Shown: positions 33,391-43,730, counted from the stretch's first letter. The stretch is DNA of 60,006 nt from Candidatus Colinaster scatohippi (GCA_018064805.1 JAGHUN010000031.1:1-60006), one strand, 5' to 3'. Notes: generated from the sequence alone by a model not told the origin. Numbers and translations: made by a program.

Positions 33391-34382
33391 TATCTTCCTG
33401 TCATCAGATAAAGCACTCTGTAAAGTTTTATGAAAAGCTTAGGCATTAACAGGTAAAACCTTACACATAATTTCATATATGCCGGTGTTCCCTTGCAAGC
33501 CTTAATCTTTTTCCATCTTGGCTTTAAGTCTTCCCTTAAAAGATTAACTGCCGTCATATCAATGATATTTGCTCTGGCCATTGCAGTTGAAACGGCCATC
33601 TCGAATTCAGCAAAGTAGCCTATAATCGGAATATCATCAATATAATTATTAGAAACAAGCTCATCCCTTAATTTTATATAATTCCTCAGTGAAACAAGAT
33701 GTCTCTCTGAATATTTGGCATGTGAAATACTATTTGTATTCCAGTAATACATATAATATGACTTATTGGTTACATATACTCTTTTGGAACTTCTAAGCGC
33801 ATGAAGCACACCGGTAATGTCTTCACCTATAAGTCCATTCTTAACAAACGGATAGTCCTTTAATAGCTCTGCCTTATATATCTTTCCAACATAGGTTCCC
33901 GCCAGATATCTTGTGACAAAATAGTGCATCATCATCTCACTTACATCATCACATACAAAGCATTCCTCGGGTATTGCATCTGTAGTCCAGACCTTGCCGG
34001 AATCATTGAATCTTGTGAAATACGATGTCACTATATCGCAATCATTATCAAATAACATCCGAAGCATTTCTTCTATCATTTCGGACTTGGCATAATCATC
34101 CGAATCAAGAAAAGCCAAAAAGCCTCCTGTTGCATTCGCAACACCACTTTTTCTGGCATAGTCGGGACCTGCATTCTCCTGAAAAAAATAACGACATCTG
34201 GAATCTTTATCAACATACTCCTTGCAGATACTCGCCGAGTTATCTGTCGAACCATCATCAATCATTATTACTTCAATGTTTTTGTAAGTTTGAGCCAGAA
34301 TACTGTCAATACACCTGGCAACATATTTTTCCGCATTATATACAGGCACAATGACCGATACTAACGGTTCTTCGTTAATCAT
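33390..34382 (-). CDS. GT2 glycosyltransferase
   Basis: A 330-aa GT-A enzyme. VSVIVPVYNAEKYVARCIDSIL, VIMIDDGSTDNS (~38), QENAGPDYARKSG and FLDSDDYA (~93) give an almost consensus capsule/EPS-type GT2 domain. The last ~110 residues are helical and basic, possibly binding the membrane surface; no clear transmembrane helix. TAATG overlap with the upstream gene. It follows the DPM-like GT2 that starts this operon. Confidence 0.9.
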   Translation of the reverse strand: MINEEPLVSVIVPVYNAEKYVARCIDSILAQTYKNIEVIMIDDGSTDNSASICKEYVDKDSRCRYFFQENAGPDYARKSGVANATGGFLAFLDSDDYAKSEMIEEMLRMLFDNDCDIVTSYFTRFNDSGKVWTTDAIPEECFVCDDVSEMMMHYFVTRYLAGTYVGKIYKAELLKDYPFVKNGLIGEDITGVLHALRSSKRVYVTNKSYYMYYWNTNSISHAKYSERHLVSLRNYIKLRDELVSNNYIDDIPIIGYFAEFEMAVSTAMARANIIDMTAVNLLREDLKPRWKKIKACKGTPAYMKLCVRFYLLMPKLFIKLYRVLYLMTGR

Positions 34383-35332
34383 TACTTGTCCTCATCAAAA
34401 TTAAGACGTTTTTCCTCAACAACAAGCGGTCTATGTATGACTCGTGTATTGATATTAAGGATATATTCTCCAATAATTCCTATAAAAAGGAGCTGCAACG
34501 AACCTAAGAAGAATATACCAATCATCATAGGTGCATTTCCCGGGTTAAAGCTGTACCAGTGAACCAACTTCATAATAAGGTATGCAAGTGCTATTACCAA
34601 ACTTATCCCCGAAGCAATAAATCCAAGGAATGTTGCAATACGCAGACCAACCTTTGTATATGAAGTAAAGCTTAACATTGCTGCATCATATAACGTATAG
34701 AAGTTATTATGAGTCTTACCCGCTCTTCTTTTTGCCTGTTCATACTCAACTTCAATTCGGTTAAAGCCGGCACCATACTCTGCAACAATACCCCTAATGA
34801 ACGGAATTGGATCATCCAGTTCCCTAAGAAGCGCGATAAAGGTCTTATCATACAAACCAAAGCCTGTGAAGTGCTCAATCATCTGTACGCTTGACATTCC
34901 CTTAATCAGCTTATAATAGCAGGAGCGAAGGAAATACAGAATTGGATTTTCCTTGCTTGATGTTTTAATTCCGCTGACAATCTTATGTCCTTCCTCCCAC
35001 TTATGCACGAAAGTAGGAATCAGTTCCACCGGATCCTGGAAGTCGCAACAGAGTGTAACTGTACAATCTCCGGTTGTCTGACACATTCCATAAAACGGAC
35101 TGTTAAACTGTCCAAAATTTGTCACATTAAAAATAGCCTTGATTTTCTTATTCTCCGCGCAAAGTCTTTCGAGAATATCTCTTGTTCCATCCATTGAACT
35201 GTTATCAATAAACAAAAGCTCATAATCGTATTCCGGAAGAGCTTCTTCCATCACATTAATGACCGTTTTGCTCATTAATTCAACATTTTCGACCTCGTTA
35301 TAACAGGGAATCATAATACTTATTTTTTTCAT
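34382..35332 (-). CDS. GT2 glycosyltransferase with two C-terminal membrane helices (DPM1/GtrB-like), copy 2
   Basis: A 316-aa paralogue of the protein at 12461-13402: FGQFNSP, CCDFQDP, EHFTGFGLYD, KRRAGKT and SFTSYTKVGLR all recur. The GT-A domain fills residues 1-225 and two helices (~232-295) anchor it. It should load a sugar on polyprenyl phosphate for a GT-C transferase acting outside. It is the first gene of its transcription unit: promoter at 35405-35433, leader stem at 35352-35393, and GGAG seven bases before the ATG. Confidence 0.9.
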   Translation of the reverse strand: MKKISIMIPCYNEVENVELMSKTVINVMEEALPEYDYELLFIDNSSMDGTRDILERLCAENKKIKAIFNVTNFGQFNSPFYGMCQTTGDCTVTLCCDFQDPVELIPTFVHKWEEGHKIVSGIKTSSKENPILYFLRSCYYKLIKGMSSVQMIEHFTGFGLYDKTFIALLRELDDPIPFIRGIVAEYGAGFNRIEVEYEQAKRRAGKTHNNFYTLYDAAMLSFTSYTKVGLRIATFLGFIASGISLVIALAYLIMKLVHWYSFNPGNAPMMIGIFFLGSLQLLFIGIIGEYILNINTRVIHRPLVVEEKRLNFDEDK

Positions 35333-35351
35333 TAAAATTCTCCAAAATTCC

Positions 35352-35393
35352 TGCTCAAATTGTAAATAGCACTAATACACCCATTTTTGAGCA
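35352..35393 (-). promoter_or_regulatory. Leader stem-loop upstream of the glycosyltransferase operon
   Basis: On the minus strand TGCTCAAA (35393-35386) pairs exactly with TTTGAGCA (35359-35352): 8 bp, 26-base loop. It begins about five bases after the predicted transcription start and ends before the ribosome site. It may protect the mRNA 5' end or regulate; it has no T-tract, so it is not a terminator. Confidence 0.5.
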
Positions 35394-35404
35394 TACACTT
35401 ATGT

Positions 35405-35433
35405 ATTATACTTTGTTTGGCCTTTATAGTCAA
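35405..35433 (-). promoter_or_regulatory. Near-consensus SigA promoter of the central operon
   Basis: Minus strand: -35 TTGACT (35433-35428), 17-base spacer, -10 TATAAT (35410-35405): eleven of twelve consensus bases at ideal spacing. Start predicted near 35398. The -35 lies in the T-rich tail of the terminator just upstream. Confidence 0.85.
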
Positions 35434-35463
35434 ATAAAGAAGGGACCGGTAAATGGTCCCTTC
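35431..35463 (-). terminator. Rho-independent terminator ending the right-hand operon
   Basis: Minus strand: GAAGGGACC (35463-35455), 7-base loop, GGTCCCTTC (35447-35439), then TTTATTTG. A perfect 9-bp stem, 22 bases after the acetyltransferase stop. It abuts the next promoter. Confidence 0.88.
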
Positions 35464-35485
35464 CTTAATTATTTCAGCTAATATT

Positions 35486-36097
35486 CTATTCTGTCTTTCT
35501 TATAAATATTGCCGGATTACCTGCCCATATTTCTCCCGCAGGAACATCCTTAGTTACAACACTTCCGGCACCAATCACGCTACCATCCCCAATTGTAACT
35601 CCCTTAAGAATAATACTTCTTGCACCAATGAAAACATTTTCACCAATGGTAATAGGTGCCGATTTGCCTGCACCTCTTTTTCCTGTATTACTGTCTATGT
35701 TAATACTGTGAAAATCCGTATCAACTATCAGACAGTCTCCTCCAATCATTGTCTCTCTTCCTACGGTCACCTTTTCTACGGCATATATAAGGGAACTTGA
35801 TATTCCCACATTATCCTCAATAATTATTTCCGAATTCTTATTATGTGAATAGAGCCTGGTTATAGCAGTCCCAACCGGATTGGGAACCGTCCCGGAATTA
35901 ATGACAACATTCTTTCCAATACTAATCTTACCCATATTGGTAACCTGTATCTTGCCATTAATAAGAAGACTCTTATCAAATATAACATTGACAGAGCGCA
36001 TCATCCACTTATTTCTGAACCTGTAATATCCCGCAGAAACAGCCCTCTTTATCTTGTAATTCAAATTGTAAAACTTAATAAAAAACCATTTAATCAT
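35486..36097 (-). CDS. Left-handed beta-helix O-acetyltransferase (maltose/serine acetyltransferase type)
   Basis: A 203-aa acyltransferase. After a basic N-terminus the hexapeptide repeats are clear: [63 protein letters not shown] and the closing [12 protein letters not shown] (~127) contains the catalytic histidine. It transfers acetyl from acetyl-CoA to a sugar hydroxyl in the cytosol, acting as a trimer. Last gene before the terminator. It overlaps the end of the membrane acyltransferase gene by eight bases. Confidence 0.92.
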   Translation of the reverse strand: MIKWFFIKFYNLNYKIKRAVSAGYYRFRNKWMMRSVNVIFDKSLLINGKIQVTNMGKISIGKNVVINSGTVPNPVGTAITRLYSHNKNSEIIIEDNVGISSSLIYAVEKVTVGRETMIGGDCLIVDTDFHSINIDSNTGKRGAGKSAPITIGENVFIGARSIILKGVTIGDGSVIGAGSVVTKDVPAGEIWAGNPAIFIRKTE

Positions 36098-37169
36098 TTT
36101 TTTTACGGAATACTCCTATTTTCTTAATCAGCTTAACAATTACTGCCACACAATAATGCATAATCGCACCGGCTACTATAGTTACCGCAATATATACCGG
36201 AATATGCCACCAGTGCCACATTGTAGTATCCCAATATTTGTTAATTAGCAGCATAATCACGAAATGAATCATATAGGTTGAATATGATATCTCTGCAAGC
36301 CATGACAATGGTCTGCTTCCTGCAAGCTTACCAAGTATTCTATCCTGAGAAGCACAGAATATACCTATGGCAAAAAGAATAAGGAATATAAAATCATAGT
36401 CCTTGTCATCAATAAAAAGTGCAACAACCGGTACTCCTACAAATATTCCTGTCTCAACAAGCGAAAACAGGGCCGGCACTCTGCATTCCCAATTTTTTCT
36501 AAACCACTCTGCTATGAGATATACATATATACCTATCGTAAGTCCAAGCAGGGAACGTAATACTGCCTGGTTAAGAAAAAAGCCCTTAGTATCCGTGAAT
36601 CCCTGAAGATCTCTATAGGTCCTGTAGAGGTAGGCAAATACAGCCAATCCTCCCACCGGTCCAAGCAATTCGAGGTAGAGCCTTCTGTAATTTTTTAACA
36701 GGTAATATATTATATAGCTTCCAATTAACAGAGCCGAAACATACCAGGCAGGATTGTTGAGATAGGGGAATTTGTTGGTTCCGATGCTCTGAAGCATAAG
36801 TGCTTCAAGCCAATTAGGCACGATGAATTTAATCGGGTTCAATCCCTTTCTTACCGTCTTGAGCACTACCATTGCCAAAAATGCTGCAATATATTCCGGA
36901 TACAAACGGCACACTCTTCCCTTGATATACTCAAAACTGCTTTCCTCCGGATGCTTTTCTGCATGACTCATTAATAAGTATCCGGAAAGTACAAAGAAAA
37001 ATTCAACTGCTATATACCAGTGATAGCTAAACTGAGGATACTCATCATAAAAAGTCGAGCCATCAGATAAATGAAATACCATAATCATTATGGTAAATAG
37101 AATTCTCCAAATGTTGAAGCTGTTATCACAATATTTAGTTACTGTTCTTTTCTCTGAAGCCATCCTCAA
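36090..37169 (-). CDS. Membrane acyltransferase (acyltransferase-3/OafA family)
   Basis: A 359-aa protein with about ten membrane helices. [19 protein letters not shown] (the R-x(10)-H motif, ~21-34), [18 protein letters not shown] (~50) and [13 protein letters not shown] (~84) are standard family motifs; SYSTYMIHF (~295) lies near the end. It O-acylates glycan, usually with acetyl, from cytosolic acyl-CoA. The start is probably the TTG at 37169, six bases after AGAGGAG; the ATG six bases later has worse spacing. It lacks the SGNH tail found in the other copy at 41948-43717. Confidence 0.9.
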   Translation of the reverse strand: MRMASEKRTVTKYCDNSFNIWRILFTIMIMVFHLSDGSTFYDEYPQFSYHWYIAVEFFFVLSGYLLMSHAEKHPEESSFEYIKGRVCRLYPEYIAAFLAMVVLKTVRKGLNPIKFIVPNWLEALMLQSIGTNKFPYLNNPAWYVSALLIGSYIIYYLLKNYRRLYLELLGPVGGLAVFAYLYRTYRDLQGFTDTKGFFLNQAVLRSLLGLTIGIYVYLIAEWFRKNWECRVPALFSLVETGIFVGVPVVALFIDDKDYDFIFLILFAIGIFCASQDRILGKLAGSRPLSWLAEISYSTYMIHFVIMLLINKYWDTTMWHWWHIPVYIAVTIVAGAIMHYCVAVIVKLIKKIGVFRKKND

Positions 37170-38811
37170 GCGTTGCTCCTCTTAATTCAATTCTACTGGC
37201 AGCATCCGAATATGGTGCAGACGGGAATGGTTCATATCCTGTCTGATCCCCTGACACAGGAACTACTATTTCAAAATCTCCAAGTGTCTCCGTCACCACT
37301 TCGTGGTTATCATAATCTGACTGAACAAAAAGTGGTACCTGTCCCACATTTTTAATACATACATATGCCGGGAATAACAGAAGATATAGCACCAATGATG
37401 CTATAAAGCCTATTGAAACTACTTTCTTCAGACCTCCCATAAGTTTATCCGCATATTCCCGAACCAGCATTCCGGCTGCTATACATGGCAGTGTAATAAC
37501 ATATATCGTTCCATATCTTGGAAGCGGCGCCGTTATCAGCCAAAATGCCATTCCGCATATACATACTCCGATTAAATTGTATTCTATTATACTGAATTTC
37601 CTTCTATCCCTGATACATATTATCAGAAGGCACAAAATAGCAAGTATTGAAATTACAAACATAAGCTTCCATAAAATGTTAATTGACATAAACCACTGTC
37701 CAAACCATTGCCGGATATGCTCATCATTTCTTGTTATATTATAATTGCCTCTCGCCCATGCGATGATTTCCGCCCTGTCCGTAGCAAGAGTTGCCTCTGA
37801 CATTCTCCAGTCGATACCTCTTACAGCAGTTGCCTCATAAGGATAAATCATATACCCGGAAATAATCACATTTCTGATAAGATATGGAATCAGAAGCAGA
37901 ATTCCCGAGAAAAGATATTTTACAATTAAAGTTATATTCCTGTTCTTAATAAGCTGTACTGCCGGATAGATTACAAGAAGTACCATAATGCCTACAGAAA
38001 GCTTAATAGTCGTGGCATATACAATAAATAGGCATAAAAGACCATACTTTTCCGGCTGAACTATTCCATCCTCACTATAACGCTGCCATTTTACAATTAT
38101 ATAATAAATAAGCAAAAGAGCTATTGTATCGGTATTAGGTGATGACATATGAAAACTGTCATAAAGTACATATATCATCATTCCGAGCGTTAATATATCA
38201 GAAATACGAATTTTCTCTTTGCTACCACCTATATTCAGTGCAGCATAAACAAGAACAAATGCAGTAAAAAAACCGTTTACCATATGTAGTGACCGACCAC
38301 CAAGCCAGGCAAAGCTATATAGCGCCTGAAGCGGCATAAGGGCACTGTTATATGCCAATCTGAAATGAAGATTACCAAGCCCTTTTACAACTCCGAACCT
38401 TTCAATCCAATGTATGGCCTGGGCATGATAAAGATATGTATCATAATGCTGTGGTGTAATATCTGTCCACAATACTGTAGCCAAAAGTATTATAATAAGC
38501 GCCACACCTGTCATATTTTTTATGTCATTTTTATGACTGATAATACACGGCTTAAGCAGATTCTTTTTCTTGAGATATACAGATGCTGCAACAGCCAATA
38601 AAGAAAGCACTAAAAATGCCACCATTCCAACACCGGCAAATAAGCTAAAAATCTGTGCATAAAGATTGGCAATTCCAAGTCCTGCTACAAGACAGATATC
38701 CCACTCTATATTCTTTTCTTTGTCTGAAAGTCCGGTTAATATAAGCACTGCCTTTCCAATTACATACGAAATAGCAGCAATTACACCCCAGACAACTAAT
38801 ATACTTAACAC
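37135..38811 (-). CDS. Large polytopic membrane protein, LIC_10190-like (GT-C-like) candidate glycosyltransferase
   Basis: A 558-aa protein with about twelve predicted helices. TDITPQHYDTYLYHAQAIHWIERFGVVKGLGNLHFR, quoted here only as the region near residues 115-150, holds acidic and aromatic residues in an outer loop. This resembles the LIC_10190/DUF8201-type family and GT-C enzymes. Start is GTG at 38811, with GAGG eleven bases away; no better codon is in frame. The last ~60 residues are soluble and outside or inside cannot be decided. Role in transferring or polymerising sugar is inferred from fold and neighbours. Confidence 0.6.
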   Translation of the reverse strand: MLSILVVWGVIAAISYVIGKAVLILTGLSDKEKNIEWDICLVAGLGIANLYAQIFSLFAGVGMVAFLVLSLLAVAASVYLKKKNLLKPCIISHKNDIKNMTGVALIIILLATVLWTDITPQHYDTYLYHAQAIHWIERFGVVKGLGNLHFRLAYNSALMPLQALYSFAWLGGRSLHMVNGFFTAFVLVYAALNIGGSKEKIRISDILTLGMMIYVLYDSFHMSSPNTDTIALLLIYYIIVKWQRYSEDGIVQPEKYGLLCLFIVYATTIKLSVGIMVLLVIYPAVQLIKNRNITLIVKYLFSGILLLIPYLIRNVIISGYMIYPYEATAVRGIDWRMSEATLATDRAEIIAWARGNYNITRNDEHIRQWFGQWFMSINILWKLMFVISILAILCLLIICIRDRRKFSIIEYNLIGVCICGMAFWLITAPLPRYGTIYVITLPCIAAGMLVREYADKLMGGLKKVVSIGFIASLVLYLLLFPAYVCIKNVGQVPLFVQSDYDNHEVVTETLGDFEIVVPVSGDQTGYEPFPSAPYSDAASRIELRGATLEDGFREKNSN

Positions 38812-38836
38812 CGGGTCTAATACCTCTTTATCTGTC

Positions 38837-40069
38837 TTATCTGAGTTCCATATACAAATCGTGCCATTTTCTGCCTATCTGCTCATAGGCAAATCTTGAA
38901 GCATCCATTATTGCCTTTGAACTCAGTCTGTCATGATTTTCTATACAATATCTGATACCGTCGGCAATACTGTCTCCACTCTTAAATTCCGCAAAATATC
39001 CATTTTCCCTATGTTCAATCTGATCGAGAATTCCGCCTATGGGAAATGCTGTAACAGGCGTTCCACATGACATGGATTCACACACAGAATAAGAAAATGA
39101 CTCCTGAAGCGACGGAACCACTGTAACATCTGCCGCATTGTAAGCAACAGCCATCTGTCTCTCTTCTTTTATGTATCCATAAAGAGTATATTTCTGTCTT
39201 ATTCTTGCAAGACTTTCATCATCAATATCACCCAGAATCAAAAGATGAACTTCATCCTCTGAAATCTTATCAAGTGCATCAAGCAGATAATTAAAGCCTT
39301 TATTTGGATTCTTGCTTCCACCTTTAACGGAAGCAAACATCACAACAGGCTTATCCGAATCAATTCCCATTTCTTTTCTCGCCGTTTCCTTATCCATAGG
39401 CTTATAGAAATCTGTATCAATACAATTAGAAATCCGGCTTATTTCCTGCCCTTTGAAAACAGGACTCATTTTCGCATGTTCAACAATCCAGTTGCTGGGA
39501 GCTATAACCCTGACCCTTCTGTCAGCATAGGTCTGAGTCTTGGCCCTAAGATTGTAGGCTGCCTGTTTTTTCTTATTATCGGGTAACTGAGGACAATTTC
39601 CACAATCTGTCCTGTAGCCCTCGCAATATCCATCACAGGCACATCCACCGGTAAAATGCCACATATCATGAAGCATAATAATAACAGGCTTACCGGAATC
39701 AATAATTTTTTCGATTGATACAAGCGACAGAAAAGAATTAATCCAGTGAACTACTATAATATCAGCTTTTTTGAAGGCATCTGCTCCTGTAATGTCACTC
39801 CCAAATCTGTCTCCGCTGATTCCCTCATGCATCCATTTAAGATTAATTGCATTTTTTGCCTTAGAGACAAACCTCTTCGCTGCCGAATTAAGATATACTG
39901 TTCCATCACTTAGTGGATTAATCTTATTACGAAGTAAAATTTCACTTTCTATATCCTCGTAATTATCAGTAGCATGCATCAGTCTCTGTACTGCCTTATA
40001 TGCCCCACCAATGTCAACAGTAGTTATATGTAATATATTCACTTTTTTCTTATCAGCATTTTGGGACAT
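38837..40069 (-). CDS. GT4-family glycosyltransferase (GT-B fold)
   Basis: A 410-aa soluble enzyme. Its N-terminal half has HITTVDIGGAYKAVQRL and the cysteine-rich HDMWHFTGGCACDGYCEGYRTDC region (~135-155) seen in WcaC/colanic-acid-type GT4 proteins. The C-terminal half has FASVKGGSKNPNKGF (~245), VVPSLQESFSYSVCESMSCGTPV (~330) with the E-x7-E donor motif, and GGILDQI. It is a retaining transferase using a nucleotide sugar. It precedes the large membrane protein by 25 bases. Confidence 0.92.
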   Translation of the reverse strand: MSQNADKKKVNILHITTVDIGGAYKAVQRLMHATDNYEDIESEILLRNKINPLSDGTVYLNSAAKRFVSKAKNAINLKWMHEGISGDRFGSDITGADAFKKADIIVVHWINSFLSLVSIEKIIDSGKPVIIMLHDMWHFTGGCACDGYCEGYRTDCGNCPQLPDNKKKQAAYNLRAKTQTYADRRVRVIAPSNWIVEHAKMSPVFKGQEISRISNCIDTDFYKPMDKETARKEMGIDSDKPVVMFASVKGGSKNPNKGFNYLLDALDKISEDEVHLLILGDIDDESLARIRQKYTLYGYIKEERQMAVAYNAADVTVVPSLQESFSYSVCESMSCGTPVTAFPIGGILDQIEHRENGYFAEFKSGDSIADGIRYCIENHDRLSSKAIMDASRFAYEQIGRKWHDLYMELR

Positions 40070-40088
40070 CTCTTATTCAAATCTCCAT

Positions 40089-41894
40089 TTAGCTTAACTT
40101 ATTGCTGTTATACTCATCCCTGTCAAGGAATGGGAACATATCATCAATCTCCGGTGATACAATCGTTCCGTCAGGAAGTACCTTAGATGACAGCTTAGGT
40201 TCAAAGTTCTGCTTTTCATCAACAATCACTTCACACAAAACAGGTCCTGATATTGCATTCATCCGGTCTACCGCTTCGTTTATTTGTTCTACCGAATCAA
40301 TCCTTAAATATGGAATTTCAAAGGCATATGCAATCTTCTCAAATTTAGGGAAGCTTACGCCATTATCTTCATTAACGCCAACCATAGGTGGCTTGAAGAG
40401 GTTAGTCTGAGTCTGTCTGATTGAATGATATCCATTATTATTGAGAATAACAATCTTCAGATTAAGCTTATTATAAGCAACCGTCTGAAGCTCCTGAATA
40501 TTCATCATAAAGCTTCCGTCACCGTCAATACAGATAACCCTGTCTCCCTTTCTGGCAACGGCACAGCCTAATGCCGCAGGGAATCCATATCCCATTGCAG
40601 CGCACCCGGAATTTGTGAAAAGCCTCTGACCATTCTTAATATGCGCCCCCTGGAAGGTCATCACACAGGCAGCACCATTACCGCAAATCACGCTGTCATC
40701 CGGTGTCCAAAGCTTACTGAACTCATCTATGAATACATACGGATTCATCTTATCTGTATTCTCCCTGTAGGCAGGAATACATGCGGGATATCTGGCATTA
40801 ATATCACGACACCATTTAAGCCAATCCTTATGCTCTGCAGCTGTCTCATATGAAGAGATGCTAAGCTCGTTATACAAATCTGTAAGCACATCAAAAACAT
40901 TGGCGCATACAGGCATATCTACACTTACTGTTGGCTTCATAAGCTCATATTTGTCTATATCAACAACTATCTTATATGCTCGCTTGGCAAATTCTGCATA
41001 GTTATAACTAATCTGTCGGATGTTTAATCGACAACCGAGGACAACAAGAAGATCACTATTCTGAACCACGAAATTACCGCCGCGCGTTCCAACGCTTCCC
41101 GGTCTTCCCACATAACATGGATCCTCATCAGCCATAAGATCATGCGCATTCCATGCCGTAACAACCGGAATACCAAGGCAATCTGTAACCTTATGCAGAA
41201 TATCATAAGCATTTCCAAGTCGTATTCCTGTGCCCACCAGGATTACAGGACGCTTTGCTGTCCTTATTTTATCTATAATAGCCTTAGTCTGTGTCTTGTC
41301 ATAAACAGGATTCTCTTCTGACTCCAATTCTGCTGCATCAAAGCCTTCAAGCTCGTCGGTTTCAATAAGTGCGGCCTGGACATCAACAGGAACATCAATC
41401 CAAACAGGTCCTTTACGGCCGTTATTGCATAAGAACCATGCCTTCTCAAGGTAGTATCTGATTTTTTCCGGTTCAGTAATCATAACAGCAAATTTTGTCA
41501 TATTTTTCACTGAATCCACAATCTGAAATTCCTGATCCCCAAGCTGTCGAAGCGGCACATCGGTTGACCATGTAGTTGTAGGTCTCTTAACCTGACCCGA
41601 TACAACAAACATAGGAATTGAATCCTGCCATCCGCCAAGCACTCCTGTAATTGCATTAGTTCCACCCGGGCCACTTGTTACACATACAAGTGCAACCTTT
41701 CCTGTAAGCCTTGCATATCCTTCTGCTGCAATGGCACATGCTTGTTCATGATGATTATATACACAGTTTAGGCCTTCCTTATGTCCAAAGGCATCATTAA
41801 GATGCATGGCTCCTCCACCCGTAACGGTGAAAGCATCCTCAACTCCATGTTCAACTAAAAAATCTGCAATATATTGTGCAACCTTAATTTTCAT
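40089..41894 (-). CDS. Thiamine-pyrophosphate enzyme, acetolactate synthase large-subunit-like, copy 2
   Basis: A 601-aa protein. YNHHEQACAIAAEGYARLTG (~45) has the thiamine-activating glutamate, TSGPGGTNAITG (~75) follows, and CIDGDGSFMMNIQELQT (~455) is the TPP/Mg motif with NNNGYHSIRQTQ after it. It is about 37 residues longer than copy 1 (27599-29293). ATG at 41894 (AGGTGG five bases upstream) is preferred to the GTG at 41903. It lies two genes from a DRE-TIM aldolase with a C-terminal extension; the pair recalls carbon-chain extension of a keto sugar or synthesis of a branched sugar. Substrate unknown. Confidence 0.88.
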   Translation of the reverse strand: MKIKVAQYIADFLVEHGVEDAFTVTGGGAMHLNDAFGHKEGLNCVYNHHEQACAIAAEGYARLTGKVALVCVTSGPGGTNAITGVLGGWQDSIPMFVVSGQVKRPTTTWSTDVPLRQLGDQEFQIVDSVKNMTKFAVMITEPEKIRYYLEKAWFLCNNGRKGPVWIDVPVDVQAALIETDELEGFDAAELESEENPVYDKTQTKAIIDKIRTAKRPVILVGTGIRLGNAYDILHKVTDCLGIPVVTAWNAHDLMADEDPCYVGRPGSVGTRGGNFVVQNSDLLVVLGCRLNIRQISYNYAEFAKRAYKIVVDIDKYELMKPTVSVDMPVCANVFDVLTDLYNELSISSYETAAEHKDWLKWCRDINARYPACIPAYRENTDKMNPYVFIDEFSKLWTPDDSVICGNGAACVMTFQGAHIKNGQRLFTNSGCAAMGYGFPAALGCAVARKGDRVICIDGDGSFMMNIQELQTVAYNKLNLKIVILNNNGYHSIRQTQTNLFKPPMVGVNEDNGVSFPKFEKIAYAFEIPYLRIDSVEQINEAVDRMNAISGPVLCEVIVDEKQNFEPKLSSKVLPDGTIVSPEIDDMFPFLDRDEYNSNKLS

Positions 41895-41947
41895 ACTTGC
41901 CACCTGTTTCTTAAAAAAGATTTTATATACATTATTTCATGAATACT

Positions 41948-43717
41948 CTATTGGCATAACACACATTCAAGGTCAAGAATCTTTGCATAGTAGCTTGTTC
42001 CCGCCTTAGTAAGATGTTTGCAGTCATAGCTTATAAAGCAGTTATCATCGGTAAATACCCTGACATGTCCATCATCCGTGGAAACTGCCTGCATAAGGTC
42101 AATATAATTCTCTCCCCAGAATTCCTTCATTCTTTCATTCTTGCTAATATTGATTTCTTCAGGAAGTCCGGTCTGGTTATAATAGTCAGCACTAAATCTG
42201 TGAATTGTATACTGTCCAATGCATTGTCCAAAATTCTTATCACCAATGCCATACAGCTTAGCATGAGTCTCTATGCTGTCAATAAAATATTGTGGAATTG
42301 CTGAAGGCTCAAAATATATAAAAGCTATATCACACCTCGCTAATCGCTCATCTGTTTCAGTGGGAATTGAGAATGAATATGACAAATCTATTTTCTGTGC
42401 ATACTCCGACTCAAGTAAAATATTTGCAAAATCTCTTGCAAAGCTGTTACCCACCACTAAAATCTTTTTACGGCCGTCCTCAGAAAAAGGCCTGTCCATA
42501 TCATATATACGATCAACGTATTGCGAATTCTGACGTCTAGCCGATTTATTTACATATGTATTCAGTTCCGGAACATCCCTTATTATTCCACCCATCCTCC
42601 AGATACATGCAGAACTAATCCAGATGATTATTAGTACCAGTCCAAAACCAAGTATACTTCTACCTGTATCCAGCTTAACCCTGGTTTCAATCAAATAATA
42701 TGACACAAGTGTCACGATTATCATTGTTAAAACAAATATAATCCAGAATATAACATTTCTGCTTGTGGAATAATAATATCTGTAATATGCCAGAAATACC
42801 TGATGCCATATATATATGCTGTAGCTCATAGTACCAATCTGCGCAAGTAGACCAATACATTTTATCTTACCGGTATTTTGACCAAGTATAATAAGAACCA
42901 ACGTATATATAACCGTTACCGGAAGCATAAGCTTATTATTAACATTCTTAGCAAGCATACCACCTACTATAAGTGCCAAAGCCCCTACAGCCGTCAGTAT
43001 AAGGAATATCGTTTGCCTGCCGTTCTTTTTTTCAAAATTATTATTCTTAATTGCTATCAGTCCCACAATTCCACCGGACAAGAATTCAAATAATCTTGAT
43101 ATAAAAAGATGGAACTTGAATGCGGCAGGAACTGATGCAGGTATAAAGGTAAAAAAGGATACTACTGATATTACCGCCATAACAATTATCAACAGTATTC
43201 TGCTATCCTTTTTGATTCTCCCTGCCAGTTTGTATACAAGAAGCATTATTATCGGAACTACCAGATAGAATTCCACAAGAACCCCAAGATACCATGTATG
43301 CATCAGAGGCTTGAAATCATTAGTCCAGTCCCAGTAATCGCCAAAGAGAATATATGACAAAATATTATTACAGAATACCGATGATGCGATAGTCATCTCG
43401 GAAACCGTCAACAAATCATCCGGAACCATTGCAATAAGTGCCATTAGCAATGTAACCGCACAGGCTATTATCACTAGTGGATACAATCTTTTCACACGCT
43501 TAATAACAAACTTAAAGTATGAAAATTTATTTCCTTCAAGCTGCTTATATATTGACGGAATAATCAAAAAACCGTTAATCACAAAGAAAGCATCTACTCC
43601 AAGATACCCCGCTTCGCAAACCCCCACGTGATAGAGCACCACGGCAATAATGGCAATTCCCTTAAGAATATCAAGATCAAACCTGTATGAAGCTGATGCA
43701 GTTTTTGTACTACTCAT
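41948..43717 (-). CDS. Acyltransferase-3 with C-terminal SGNH domain (OafA-like)
   Basis: A 589-aa protein. About ten or eleven helices fill residues 1-360: FDLDILKGIAIIAVVLYHVGV (R/K-x10-H-type motif), GYLGVDAFFVINGFLI and FVIKRVKRLYPLV are family motifs. An extracytoplasmic SGNH domain follows, with ILVVGNSFARDFA (~425, catalytic Ser) and DCKHLTKAG (~570, DxxH). Full-length OafA-type proteins bring an acyl group from acetyl-CoA through the membrane and pass it to the SGNH part for transfer to the glycan. GAGG is seven bases before the ATG. Confidence 0.93.
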   Translation of the reverse strand: MSSTKTASASYRFDLDILKGIAIIAVVLYHVGVCEAGYLGVDAFFVINGFLIIPSIYKQLEGNKFSYFKFVIKRVKRLYPLVIIACAVTLLMALIAMVPDDLLTVSEMTIASSVFCNNILSYILFGDYWDWTNDFKPLMHTWYLGVLVEFYLVVPIIMLLVYKLAGRIKKDSRILLIIVMAVISVVSFFTFIPASVPAAFKFHLFISRLFEFLSGGIVGLIAIKNNNFEKKNGRQTIFLILTAVGALALIVGGMLAKNVNNKLMLPVTVIYTLVLIILGQNTGKIKCIGLLAQIGTMSYSIYIWHQVFLAYYRYYYSTSRNVIFWIIFVLTMIIVTLVSYYLIETRVKLDTGRSILGFGLVLIIIWISSACIWRMGGIIRDVPELNTYVNKSARRQNSQYVDRIYDMDRPFSEDGRKKILVVGNSFARDFANILLESEYAQKIDLSYSFSIPTETDERLARCDIAFIYFEPSAIPQYFIDSIETHAKLYGIGDKNFGQCIGQYTIHRFSADYYNQTGLPEEINISKNERMKEFWGENYIDLMQAVSTDDGHVRVFTDDNCFISYDCKHLTKAGTSYYAKILDLECVLCQ

Positions 43718-43730
43718 AATTCAACCTCAA

